Shown here: positions 25,086 through 33,162 of the stretch, piece after piece
Position numbering within the stretch: the stretch's first letter is position 1
Layout of the letters: each line of letters begins with the position of its first letter
Notes under the pieces: model-generated
The model's database searches: none
Told to the model about the DNA's origin: nothing
The model's input: only the letters and a program-made list of their open reading frames with translations
Position numbers and translations under genes: made by a program
Source of the DNA: Caulobacter sp. 602-1
GTDB lineage: Bacteria; Pseudomonadota; Alphaproteobacteria; Caulobacterales; Caulobacteraceae
Direction of reading: 5' to 3'
Assembly (NCBI RefSeq): GCF_003931565.1
Contig: NZ_RRYI01000007.1
Location: forward strand, 62,001 to 126,000
Length of the DNA stretch: 64,000 nt

Positions 25086-26582
25086 TTACTTCATCGTCGG
25101 GATGACGAAGCTGCTGTCGCCTGCCTCGCCTTCCGGCCAGCGGGCGGTCACCGTCTTGACCTTGGTGTAGAACTTCACGCCCTCGACGCCGTGCTGGTTG
25201 GTGTCGCCGAACGCCGAGCGCTTCCAGCCGCCGAAGGTATGATAGGCGACCGGCACCGGAATCGGTACGTTGATCCCGACCATGCCGACATTGACGCTGG
25301 CGGCGAACTCGCGCGCGGCGCGGCCGTTGCGCGTGAAGATGGCGACGCCGTTGCCGTACTGATGCTCGGACGGCAGGGCCACGGCCTCCTCGAAGCTGTC
25401 GGCGCGGACGATCTGCAGCACCGGACCGAAGATCTCCTCCTGGTAGGTCTTCATGCCCTTCTTGACGCCGTCGAACAGCGACGGGCCGATGAAGAAGCCC
25501 TTTTCGAAGCCCTGCAGCTGGAAGTCGCGGCCGTCGACCACGAGTTCGGCGCCCTCTTCCTGGCCGATACGGATGTAGTCGGCGATCTTGTCACGATGCG
25601 CGGCGCTGACCACCGGGCCGTAGTGGGCGTCGAGGTCGGTGGAGACGCCGACCTTCAAGGTTCCGATCTCGGCGACCATGCGCTCGCGCAGCTCGTCGGC
25701 GGTTTTCTTGCCAACCGGCACCACCACCGGCAGGGCCATGCAGCGCTCGCCCGCCGACCCGAAGGCCGCGCCCGAGAGGTCTTTCACGACCTGGTCCATA
25801 TCGGCGTCGGGCAGGACGATGCCATGGTTCTTGGCCCCGCCCATGGCCTGGACGCGTTTCCCGTGCGCCGTTCCGGTCTGGTAGACGTAAGAGGCGATGT
25901 CGGAGCTGCCGACGAAGCTGACCGCGCGGATCAGCGGATGGCTCAGGATGGCGTCGACGGCGCTCTTGTCGCCGTGGATGACGTTCAGCACGCCGGGTGG
26001 CGCGCCTGCCTCCATCATCAATTCGGCCAGCTTCACGGGCACGGTCGGGTCCTTCTCCGACGGCTTGAGGATGAAGCTGTTGCCCACCGCGATGCTGATG
26101 CCGAACATCCACATCGGGATCATGGCCGGGAAGTTGAACGGGGTGATGCCCGCGCAGACGCCCAGCGGCTGGCGCATCGAATAGACGTCGATGCCGGGAC
26201 CCGCGCCCTCGGTGTATTCGCCCTTCAGGATATGCGGGATGCCGCAGGCGAACTCGATGACCTCGAGGCCGCGCTGGATGTCGCCCTTGGAGTCGGCGAT
26301 GACCTTGCCGTGCTCGGACGACAGGATCTCGGCCAGGCTGTTCATGTCGCGCTCGATCAGGCGCTTGAACTCGAACATCACCCGGGCGCGGCGCTGCGGG
26401 TTGGTCGCCGCCCAGCCGATCTGCGCCTTGGCGGCGACCTGGACGGCGGCGTCGAGCTCGGCGTCGGTCGCGAACTGCACCCGCGCCTGGACCTCGCCGG
26501 TGTTGGGATTGAAAACGTCGCCGAAGCGGCCGGAGGCTCCGGTCAGGGTCTGACCGTTCACGAAATGGGCGATGTCTCGCAT
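25086..26582 (-). CDS. mmsA: Methylmalonate-semialdehyde dehydrogenase (CoA-acylating)
   Basis: The 498-residue protein starts at 26582 behind AGGGAGCGC. It is an aldehyde dehydrogenase with the catalytic Cys in GSAGERCMAL, the FNFPAMIPMW segment and the long MmsA-like C-terminus. MmsA converts methylmalonate semialdehyde to propionyl-CoA in valine and myo-inositol catabolism. It stands alone; no mmsB or iol genes are adjacent. Confidence 0.93.
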   Translation of the reverse strand: MRDIAHFVNGQTLTGASGRFGDVFNPNTGEVQARVQFATDAELDAAVQVAAKAQIGWAATNPQRRARVMFEFKRLIERDMNSLAEILSSEHGKVIADSKGDIQRGLEVIEFACGIPHILKGEYTEGAGPGIDVYSMRQPLGVCAGITPFNFPAMIPMWMFGISIAVGNSFILKPSEKDPTVPVKLAELMMEAGAPPGVLNVIHGDKSAVDAILSHPLIRAVSFVGSSDIASYVYQTGTAHGKRVQAMGGAKNHGIVLPDADMDQVVKDLSGAAFGSAGERCMALPVVVPVGKKTADELRERMVAEIGTLKVGVSTDLDAHYGPVVSAAHRDKIADYIRIGQEEGAELVVDGRDFQLQGFEKGFFIGPSLFDGVKKGMKTYQEEIFGPVLQIVRADSFEEAVALPSEHQYGNGVAIFTRNGRAAREFAASVNVGMVGINVPIPVPVAYHTFGGWKRSAFGDTNQHGVEGVKFYTKVKTVTARWPEGEAGDSSFVIPTMK

Positions 26583-26647
26583 GATGCGCTCCCTAACGCT
26601 GTTTTGCGCGTCAATAGCATCCAAGGTTCACGCCGTATCGCGCCAAG

Positions 26648-27172
26648 TCATTCCGCGTCCACATGGACGCGACGGAACCGGCCCTGCAGATAGACCAACG
26701 GCTCGTGGTCGGGATCGTAGCGCAGCTTGACCACCCGCCCGACATAGACCCGGTGGTCGCCGGCGTCGAAGACGTGGTGCGTCTCGCACTCGAAATTGGC
26801 CATGCAGCCGGGCAGGATCGGCGCGCCGGTCCGCCAGGTCTCGGTCTCGACGCCGGCGAAACGATCAGTATCCTTCTGGACGAACTGGCGGGCCAGGGCC
26901 TGGTGCTCGGCGTGCAGCACATTGACCGCCCAGCGGCCGGCGGCGTCCAGCGACGACAGGCTGGACGACTTCAGGTCGACGCAGACCAGGACCAGCGGCG
27001 GGTCCAGCGACACCGAGGTGAAGGAATTGGCCGTCAGCCCGACCTTGCGACCGTCCTCGCGGACGGTGGTGATCACCGTCACCCCGGTCGTGAAGCATCC
27101 GAACGCATTGCGCAGGGCCCGGGCGTCGTGCTCGGCGCCCTCTCCCAGTTCGATCGTAACCGCTTTACTCAT
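26648..27172 (-). CDS. Flavin reductase family protein
   Basis: The 174-residue protein has the flavin reductase fold: FTTGVTVITT near residue 28, GLTANSFTSVSLDPPLVLVC for FMN binding and the C-terminal strand region. Such proteins reduce FMN or FAD with NAD(P)H, usually for a partner monooxygenase. No monooxygenase partner is adjacent; it lies between mmsA and the JmjC-like gene on the same strand. Confidence 0.87.
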   Translation of the reverse strand: MSKAVTIELGEGAEHDARALRNAFGCFTTGVTVITTVREDGRKVGLTANSFTSVSLDPPLVLVCVDLKSSSLSSLDAAGRWAVNVLHAEHQALARQFVQKDTDRFAGVETETWRTGAPILPGCMANFECETHHVFDAGDHRVYVGRVVKLRYDPDHEPLVYLQGRFRRVHVDAE

Positions 27173-27210
27173 CGCCCAAGCAGTGCGGCAAAGATCGGCG
27201 GTCGGCAAGG

Positions 27211-28134
27211 TCAGCCGTGCACGGGCTCGACCAAAACGCCCGGTCGCGCGGCATCCAGGCCGAAGGTGATCGGCAGGTGGCGCACGTGCGGCGTCTGCAG
27301 GCCCAGGGCCTTGGCTCCACGCGCCACGGCCAGCTTGCCCAGCGCCGTCGGCCCGAAGCCGTCCTGCACGCGCGGGCTCATGCCCATGCGCCGGCGCAGC
27401 ACGCCGTTGGCGTAGATGACATTGGCCCGCATCAGGGCCGGCGGGGTCATGAATTCGATGGAGATCGACACGTTCAGCATCGGGCCGTTCTCGATCCGGT
27501 GCGGGGCGTTCTGCTTCCAGGTGACCATGTTCCCGGGCGTCAGCACCACTTCCTGGGCGCCCTTGTCCCATTCGGGCTCGAAGGCGAACTGCTCGGCGGT
27601 CTCGCGCAGGACGATCTTCTCCAGGGCCAGGTCGCCGACATAAGGATCGGCCACCGGATAGACCCATACCTTCTTCTCGCCGCGGAGCTGCCACAGCGAC
27701 ACCAGCGGCACGTCGAGGTGATAGAAGACCTGGGCGTTGGCGCTGGAGATCAACATGCCGACGTCGCGCTTGAAGGTGCGCAGGCCTGGCACGTGAGCCT
27801 CCTTGTCGGCGAAGATCTCATCGGCCAGGGCGGCGTATTCCGGCACATGGTCGTTGGTCTGGCGCAGGTTCAGCCAGATGCGGCCGGTCTTGGCGGCCTC
27901 CAGCAGCTGGTCGCCGCTCAGATTTCCGGCCGAGCCCTTGCGCCAGGTGGTCCAGGCCTTGGGATCATCGCCCATGGTGAAGACACCCAGCTTGTCGCGC
28001 GGATACTGGTCTAGCAGGCGCGCCAGGCCCTCGTCGTCGAACATCGGACGCTCATGCAGGGCGTGCTTGAACATCAGGTTCTCGCGGCCGAAGGCCTTGG
28101 CCTTGTCCGCCGTCCAGTCGGTGATCACGCTCAT
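27211..28134 (-). CDS. Cupin/JmjC-like Fe(II)/2-oxoglutarate-type protein
   Basis: The 307-residue protein has a jelly-roll core with an HxD pair in FYHLDVPLVSLWQL (about residue 140) and a later His in NAPHRIENG, the usual facial triad of JmjC-type oxygenases. Its start overlaps the stop of the glycosyltransferase gene as ATGA (28131-28134). In this operon it may hydroxylate a carrier or polysaccharide component. Substrate unknown; activity would need a conserved 2-oxoglutarate-binding residue I cannot confirm. Confidence 0.78.
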   Translation of the reverse strand: MSVITDWTADKAKAFGRENLMFKHALHERPMFDDEGLARLLDQYPRDKLGVFTMGDDPKAWTTWRKGSAGNLSGDQLLEAAKTGRIWLNLRQTNDHVPEYAALADEIFADKEAHVPGLRTFKRDVGMLISSANAQVFYHLDVPLVSLWQLRGEKKVWVYPVADPYVGDLALEKIVLRETAEQFAFEPEWDKGAQEVVLTPGNMVTWKQNAPHRIENGPMLNVSISIEFMTPPALMRANVIYANGVLRRRMGMSPRVQDGFGPTALGKLAVARGAKALGLQTPHVRHLPITFGLDAARPGVLVEPVHG

Positions 28135-29051
28135 GCGGTCCTCCCGTAGAATTGGATCTTGAAGGGGCCCCACCAGAAGGTCTTGCCCAGGCCCCGCGCG
28201 GCGCGGTCCAGCCATTCGGCGCGGTCCTTGGCGCGGACCAGCCACTTGAAGCCGGCGACGGCGCCAAAGACGGCGGCCTGGCCCAGGCCGATGACCATCC
28301 AGCGGGCGACGCCCAGATTGTCGCGCGGGATGGCCGCGGCGCAGTGCGAGGTCGGGCCCTGGCCGTAGGCGAACGCCCGGGCGATCGTGTAGCGAAGGTT
28401 CATGCGGCTGGGCACGGGCTCTTCCCAGACCCAGGCCGCCGGCTCCCAGGCGAAGCGCGCGCCCGCCACGCGCATGTGACCGAACAGCATGTCGTCCTCG
28501 CCGCCGATATGATTGCGCTCGATCGCGAACGGTGAGACCGGGTCCGGCAGGGCGGCGCGGCGGATCAGGCTGTCGCCGCAACCGTAGTAGTGGTCGAGGA
28601 CGCCAGCCACGGCGGGACCCTCGCGCGAGAAGAAGCGCTCCAGATAGTCGCGGTGCGCGACGATGTGATCCGGCGCGCGGGTTCGAACCGGACCGAACAC
28701 CACATCGGCGTCGTAACGGACCTGGGCCGCCAGCAGCGCCGCCAGCCAACCGTCCGGGGCCTCCTCGTCATCGTCCAGGAAGGCGATCAGCTCGCCCGAG
28801 GCGCGGGCCATGCCGGCGTTGCGGGCGAAGGCGACGCCGGGTCGCTTTTCGTGGACGTAGATCACCGGAAAGGGCGCGGCCTTGGCCAGCATCTCGGCGA
28901 CAGGCTTGGCGGAGGGGACCTGGTCGTTGTCGACGATCACCAGCTCCAGCTCGGCGCAGTCCACGCCGGTCTGGCCGAACACCGAGCGCGCCGCGACGGC
29001 CAGGCCGTCGGGGCGTCGCTGCGTCGGGATCATGATCGTCACGCGTGGCAT
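28131..29051 (-). CDS. Family 2 glycosyltransferase, candidate holdfast enzyme (HfsL-like)
   Basis: The 306-residue GT-A fold protein has the N-terminal nucleotide-sugar region MIPTQRRPDGL, the DDDEEAPDGW metal motif and a C-terminal hydrophobic segment (about residues 250-270) that could anchor it to the membrane. It is coupled to both neighbours (ATGA downstream, TGATG upstream). By order in this region it may correspond to CC_2277 of C. crescentus, which I remember as the holdfast glycosyltransferase hfsL. That identification rests on memory of gene order. Confidence 0.85.
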   Translation of the reverse strand: MPRVTIMIPTQRRPDGLAVAARSVFGQTGVDCAELELVIVDNDQVPSAKPVAEMLAKAAPFPVIYVHEKRPGVAFARNAGMARASGELIAFLDDDEEAPDGWLAALLAAQVRYDADVVFGPVRTRAPDHIVAHRDYLERFFSREGPAVAGVLDHYYGCGDSLIRRAALPDPVSPFAIERNHIGGEDDMLFGHMRVAGARFAWEPAAWVWEEPVPSRMNLRYTIARAFAYGQGPTSHCAAAIPRDNLGVARWMVIGLGQAAVFGAVAGFKWLVRAKDRAEWLDRAARGLGKTFWWGPFKIQFYGRTA

Positions 29052-30208
29052 CAGGCCTCCAGATTGTCCCCCTGGCGGCGATGCGCGCGCGAGGCCACGG
29101 CTCCCACGAAGTCGCGCACCCGGCCGGACATGGTCAGTTCGGTGCTGGCGATGGCGTCCATGCGGCGGCGCAGGCGGCCGACCGGACCCGCACCGTGGGC
29201 GCCGGCCATCGACCAGGCGTTCTCGATCGACAGCGCCATGCGCCCGCCGATCGTCGCGGCCGTCGCCGCGCCCTCGCCGATCGTAACGGTGTTGAGGCCG
29301 TAGGACCGCTTGTAGTGATCGTGGCCGGGACCGAGATCGTAGCGCGAGAGACCCAGTTCCGGCATGGCCGCGATGGCGCGCAGGAAGAAGATCTGGCCCG
29401 GCGACCAGGCGGCGTGCTCGGGCGAGGTCGAGGCGATCCACGGATGATACACCTCGCCGAGGCGAACCCCGAAGTGCCCCCCCACCAGCGTGTCGCCGGC
29501 ATAGAGGTTGATCATCAGGCCGCGGAAGTCTCCCGAGCGGCGCGCGAACAGATCCGCCATCAGCTCGCGGGTCCAGTCGGCGCGCAGGAAGTCGTGGGCG
29601 CCGGTCCGCTCCAGCTGTTCGCGTTTCCAGTCGATCAGCTGGTTGAACGCGTCGCGCGAGACGTCGCCGGCGACCAGGCGCACCGGCCCGACCTCGCGGT
29701 CCAGCTTGTTGTCCAGGCGGCGGTAGTTCTTGATCTTCTTGGGACTCGCGGCGCGGATGGCCTCGAGATAGGCCTCGGCGGTCGCGCCCCCCAGATCGAT
29801 CATATAGGCCGTGCGATCGGACTCCCGCGAGGCCGGGAACAGGCCATTGGGATCGATGAGACCCGTATACCGGAACACCGACACGTCGGCGGCGCGCAGC
29901 ACCTGTCCCAGATCAAGTCCCGCATCGGGACGGCTCACCAGCCCGTGGTAGTCGGACAGCGGAGAGCCGATCGGACGCGCCAGACCGCCAGGACGACGGT
30001 GATAGGCTAGGAAGCCCTGGGTTAGGCCGTCGCGGCGGACGACCGCCACGCGCGCGTCTTCCCGAACGCTTCCAATGGCCTGCGCGAAGTCAGGGCCCAG
30101 CAACGGATTGCCGAAGCCCGGCTGGGCGGCCGCCAGGCTCCGCCACAGCGCCACGTCCTCGGCGCTCAGCAGGCTCGGGTGTAAGGTTTCGACGTCCAAC
30201 ATGTCCAT
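29051..30208 (-). CDS. CelD/BcsL-like GNAT acetyltransferase (FemAB-type)
   Basis: The 385-residue protein starts at 30208 and has the double GNAT-like CelD architecture: an N-terminal half with LGPDFAQAIGSVREDARVAV and a C-terminal half with LMINLYAGDTLVGGHFGVRLG and a conserved LGPGHDHYKRSYG segment. Such enzymes acetylate or modify extracellular polysaccharides; HfsK, a paralogue in Caulobacter, modifies the holdfast. It leads the operon with the glycosyltransferase. Its acceptor is inferred, not shown. Confidence 0.82.
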   Translation of the reverse strand: MDMLDVETLHPSLLSAEDVALWRSLAAAQPGFGNPLLGPDFAQAIGSVREDARVAVVRRDGLTQGFLAYHRRPGGLARPIGSPLSDYHGLVSRPDAGLDLGQVLRAADVSVFRYTGLIDPNGLFPASRESDRTAYMIDLGGATAEAYLEAIRAASPKKIKNYRRLDNKLDREVGPVRLVAGDVSRDAFNQLIDWKREQLERTGAHDFLRADWTRELMADLFARRSGDFRGLMINLYAGDTLVGGHFGVRLGEVYHPWIASTSPEHAAWSPGQIFFLRAIAAMPELGLSRYDLGPGHDHYKRSYGLNTVTIGEGAATAATIGGRMALSIENAWSMAGAHGAGPVGRLRRRMDAIASTELTMSGRVRDFVGAVASRAHRRQGDNLEA

Positions 30209-30298
30209 CTGTCCTACTCCGGCTCGGGTTAGGGAAAGATGGACCAAGCCTGCAATCAGCGGGCCATATGTTAGGTTCCCGACAAGGTTGTGCCCGGC

Positions 30299-30793
30299 TT
30301 ATGCAAACGTCGTCTTGAGGATCTTCTCCAGCCACAGCTGGTCGGTGGCGTCGAACGAGGCGGGCTTGTCGGAATCGACGTCGAACACCGCGATCAGCTG
30401 GCCGTCGGGGCCGAAGACCGGCACGACAATCTCGCTCTCGGATCGGCTGTCGCAGGCGATGTGGCCCGGGAAGGCGTGCACATCTGGCACAAGCTGGGTT
30501 TCGCCGGTCTCCGCCGCCGCGCCGCAGACCCCGCGCCCATAGGCGATGCGCAGGCAGCCCAGCGTGCCCTGATAAGGTCCGACCACCAGCTCGCGCGCCT
30601 TGGTCGGATCCACGACGTAGAAGCCGGTCCAGAAATAATGGTCGAAGCTGTTGGCCAGCATCGAGGCCACCGTCGCCATGCGGGCGGTGACGTTGGGCTC
30701 GCCGTCCAGCACGGACGCGATCTCTTCGGCGACCTCGGCATAGCGGGTCGCCTTGTCGGCGGAGAGGGTGAGGTCGTTGAACGCTTCGGCCAT
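30299..30793 (-). CDS. msrC: Free methionine-(R)-sulfoxide reductase (GAF type)
   Basis: The 164-residue GAF protein has the fRMsr cysteines in YQGTLGCLRIAYGRGVCG and HIACDSRSESEIV, with PVFGPDGQLIAVFDVDSD. fRMsr reduces free methionine-R-sulfoxide, repairing oxidative damage in the cytosol. It lies 90 bp upstream of the CelD gene on the same strand. The three cysteines match the active enzymes, which makes a signalling GAF domain less likely. Confidence 0.88.
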   Translation of the reverse strand: MAEAFNDLTLSADKATRYAEVAEEIASVLDGEPNVTARMATVASMLANSFDHYFWTGFYVVDPTKARELVVGPYQGTLGCLRIAYGRGVCGAAAETGETQLVPDVHAFPGHIACDSRSESEIVVPVFGPDGQLIAVFDVDSDKPASFDATDQLWLEKILKTTFA

Positions 30794-30843
30794 AGCGGGG
30801 ATATAGCGCGGCTGGCGGCGGATGTCAGAGGGCGCGGCGCGGT

Positions 30844-31932
30844 TTAGGGCTTGGCCGGTTCCGGGGTCCCCGGCGGCGCGTACTTGCAGGCGCTGGCCTT
30901 GCGCTTGGCCATCAGCCCACGGACCCATTCGCTGGTGTCCTCGCCGTCCACGAAGGCGGGCGGATTGGGATAGATCAGCTGGATCAGCGTGCCATTCTCC
31001 AGGTCGGCGGCCTTGAAGGACGGCGCCTTGGCGTCTTCGACCTCCAGGGGGTCGATGACCGCGATCTTAAGGGCGGGATCACGTAGCTTCAGCCGCTCGA
31101 CCGTCCCCAGGAAGGCGGCGCTGTGGAAATTGCCGTTCAGGTGCAGGACCTTTGAGCCCGAATGGGCCTTCAGCGCCAGGAAAATGGACTCGGCCATGGT
31201 GTCGTCGCGGGCGGTCTGGCCGGCCAGGCTCCGCTCGGCTTTCAGCAGCGCCTCGGGCGACCGGCTCGCGCCGCCGCCATGGGCCGCCGCGCCGGACTGG
31301 AAGCGCATGTACTTCGCGCGATAGGCGCCGGTCCCGGGATTGAGATCGCGCGCGATCCAGCCGCGCTCCTCCGGCGTGAACTGGCTCAGGACCTCGGGAC
31401 CCCATTGGCCGATGCAAGAGATCGCCCAGGTCGGCGCCTCCGCGGCCACCACGGGCAGGCCGCGCATCCGCGCGAACTCGACCAGGGGCCGGTACGAGGT
31501 CGGATAGTTGTCCCAGGCCCGGCCCTTTTCCTTCAGGGCGTTCTCGCCGACCTTGCCGGCCAGATAGGCGTCGACCACCGGCTGGGTGTCGCGCTCGAAC
31601 TGCTCCAGCGACAGGATGTAGCGCGGGTTCTTGGCGACCAGCGCCCGGAACAGCTCCTGCTGCCGCAGATGCACGCCGGGATGGCGGTGGCTCTCGCCGA
31701 AGAACACGACATCGTAGCCCGACAGAAGCGCGGCGGCCTCGGCCAAGCTCACGACCCGGGGCTTGCCGGTCTTGGCGTCCTTCATCACGAACGCGGTGTC
31801 GTAGAAGTCCTCCAGCCCCCGGCTCAGTTGATAGCCACCAGCGACCGGTTTCACGATCGGCGCGGTCTGGGCCATGGCGCTGCTGGCCAGGGCAAGCATC
31901 GGCAGGGAAATGAGCCAGGACTTCGTGAACAT
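30844..31932 (-). CDS. Exported ChaN-family (haem-binding, Tiki-like) protein
   Basis: The 362-residue protein has a Sec signal peptide (about 21 residues) and the ChaN/EreA-like core: VVFFGESHRHPGVH with conserved Glu and His, LSLEQFERDTQ and LHLNGNFHSAAF near the C-terminus. ChaN-type proteins bind haem and may take part in iron uptake; related TIKI proteins are metallo-peptidases. There is no lipobox, so it is probably periplasmic. Its upstream region is divergent from the serine hydrolase gene. Confidence 0.78.
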   Translation of the reverse strand: MFTKSWLISLPMLALASSAMAQTAPIVKPVAGGYQLSRGLEDFYDTAFVMKDAKTGKPRVVSLAEAAALLSGYDVVFFGESHRHPGVHLRQQELFRALVAKNPRYILSLEQFERDTQPVVDAYLAGKVGENALKEKGRAWDNYPTSYRPLVEFARMRGLPVVAAEAPTWAISCIGQWGPEVLSQFTPEERGWIARDLNPGTGAYRAKYMRFQSGAAAHGGGASRSPEALLKAERSLAGQTARDDTMAESIFLALKAHSGSKVLHLNGNFHSAAFLGTVERLKLRDPALKIAVIDPLEVEDAKAPSFKAADLENGTLIQLIYPNPPAFVDGEDTSEWVRGLMAKRKASACKYAPPGTPEPAKP

Positions 31933-32070
31933 CGGCGCTCCGGGGATGAACCTCAAGTCCTGACCTATCCGGGTTGCCCGCCGCAACGCCAGCACTTTTG
32001 CGAATGACTTGCAAATGGACACATGACGGCGCTTGAGCGAACGTCGCTCCACCTCAAGTGGATTCTCGGC

Positions 32071-33162
32071 ATGAAGCTTCGCCTGCCCGTTAGCCTCCTG
32101 GCCGCGCTCGCCCTGCCCGCATCGGCTATCGCCCAAGTCGCCCCAGCCCCCGCGCGCCTACCCGACGCCGCTCTGGTCAAGGCGATCGCCGGCAAGCTGG
32201 CGGAGATGGGCGAAAACTATTCCGGCGTGGTTATGGTCGCCCGCAAGGGCAAACTGGTCGCGACCTTCGCGCAAGGCTGGGCCGACCGCGAGCGCAAGAT
32301 CCCCAACACGGCGGACACCAAGTTCCGGGTCGGATCGATGGACAAGACGTTCACCGCCGTCGCCGTGATGCAGTTGGCCCAGGCCGGCAAGCTGGACGTC
32401 CAGGCCTCCCTGATCACCTATCTGAAGGACTATCCGAACGCCGACTGGGCCCGGAAGGTCACCCTGCATCACCTGCTGACCCACCAGGGCGGCGCGGGCG
32501 AGATCTTCACACCGGAATACGAGGCCAGGCGTGACCGGGTGCGGACGCTGCAGGACTATGTCGACCTGTTCGGCAAGCGGGCCCCGGACTTCGAGCCGGG
32601 CTCCAAGGACGACTATTCCAACTACGGCTTCATCCTGCTGGGTCGGGTGATCGAGGCGGTCTCCGGCCAGAGCTACTACGACTATGTCCGCGCCCACATT
32701 TTCCAGCCGGCCGGCATGACCGGCAGCGGCTTCGAACCGGAGACCATGCCCGTGCCCGGCCGCGCGGTGGCTTACGAACATGAGAAGGCTGACTTCACAC
32801 TGGCCGGAGGCCTGCCCTGGCGCGGAACCTCGGCGGGTGGCGGCTACGCGACGGCGGAGGACTTCGTGAAGTTCGCCATGGCGCTCTACGACGGCCGCCT
32901 GCTGGACGAGACGCATCGCAAGCAGATGACCACGGGCTTCGTCGATCTGGGCGACGGCATGAAGTACGGCTACGGCATCGCCATCTATCCGAGCCCCCTA
33001 CCCATCGTCGGCCACAACGGCGGCGCCCCCGGCATGGCCGGCGACCTTCGGATCATCGACGGCGGCGAGGGCGTGATCGTCGCCCTCAGCAATGTCGCCC
33101 CGCCATTCCTGGCAGGGCGACTGAGCAAGTTCGTCTCGGATCGATTCCAGGTCGCGCCCTAA
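32071..33162 (+). CDS. Exported serine hydrolase (class C beta-lactamase-related)
   Basis: The 363-residue protein starts at 32071 with a Sec signal peptide (to about residue 22). Penicillin-binding motifs are S89-M-D-K92, YSN in DDYSNYGFILLG and HNGG near residue 316. Members of this family are peptidases, esterases or lactamases. The HNGG third motif (instead of KTG) argues against a true AmpC. It ends 4 bp into the convergent chemoreceptor gene. Confidence 0.87.
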   Translation: MKLRLPVSLLAALALPASAIAQVAPAPARLPDAALVKAIAGKLAEMGENYSGVVMVARKGKLVATFAQGWADRERKIPNTADTKFRVGSMDKTFTAVAVMQLAQAGKLDVQASLITYLKDYPNADWARKVTLHHLLTHQGGAGEIFTPEYEARRDRVRTLQDYVDLFGKRAPDFEPGSKDDYSNYGFILLGRVIEAVSGQSYYDYVRAHIFQPAGMTGSGFEPETMPVPGRAVAYEHEKADFTLAGGLPWRGTSAGGGYATAEDFVKFAMALYDGRLLDETHRKQMTTGFVDLGDGMKYGYGIAIYPSPLPIVGHNGGAPGMAGDLRIIDGGEGVIVALSNVAPPFLAGRLSKFVSDRFQVAP

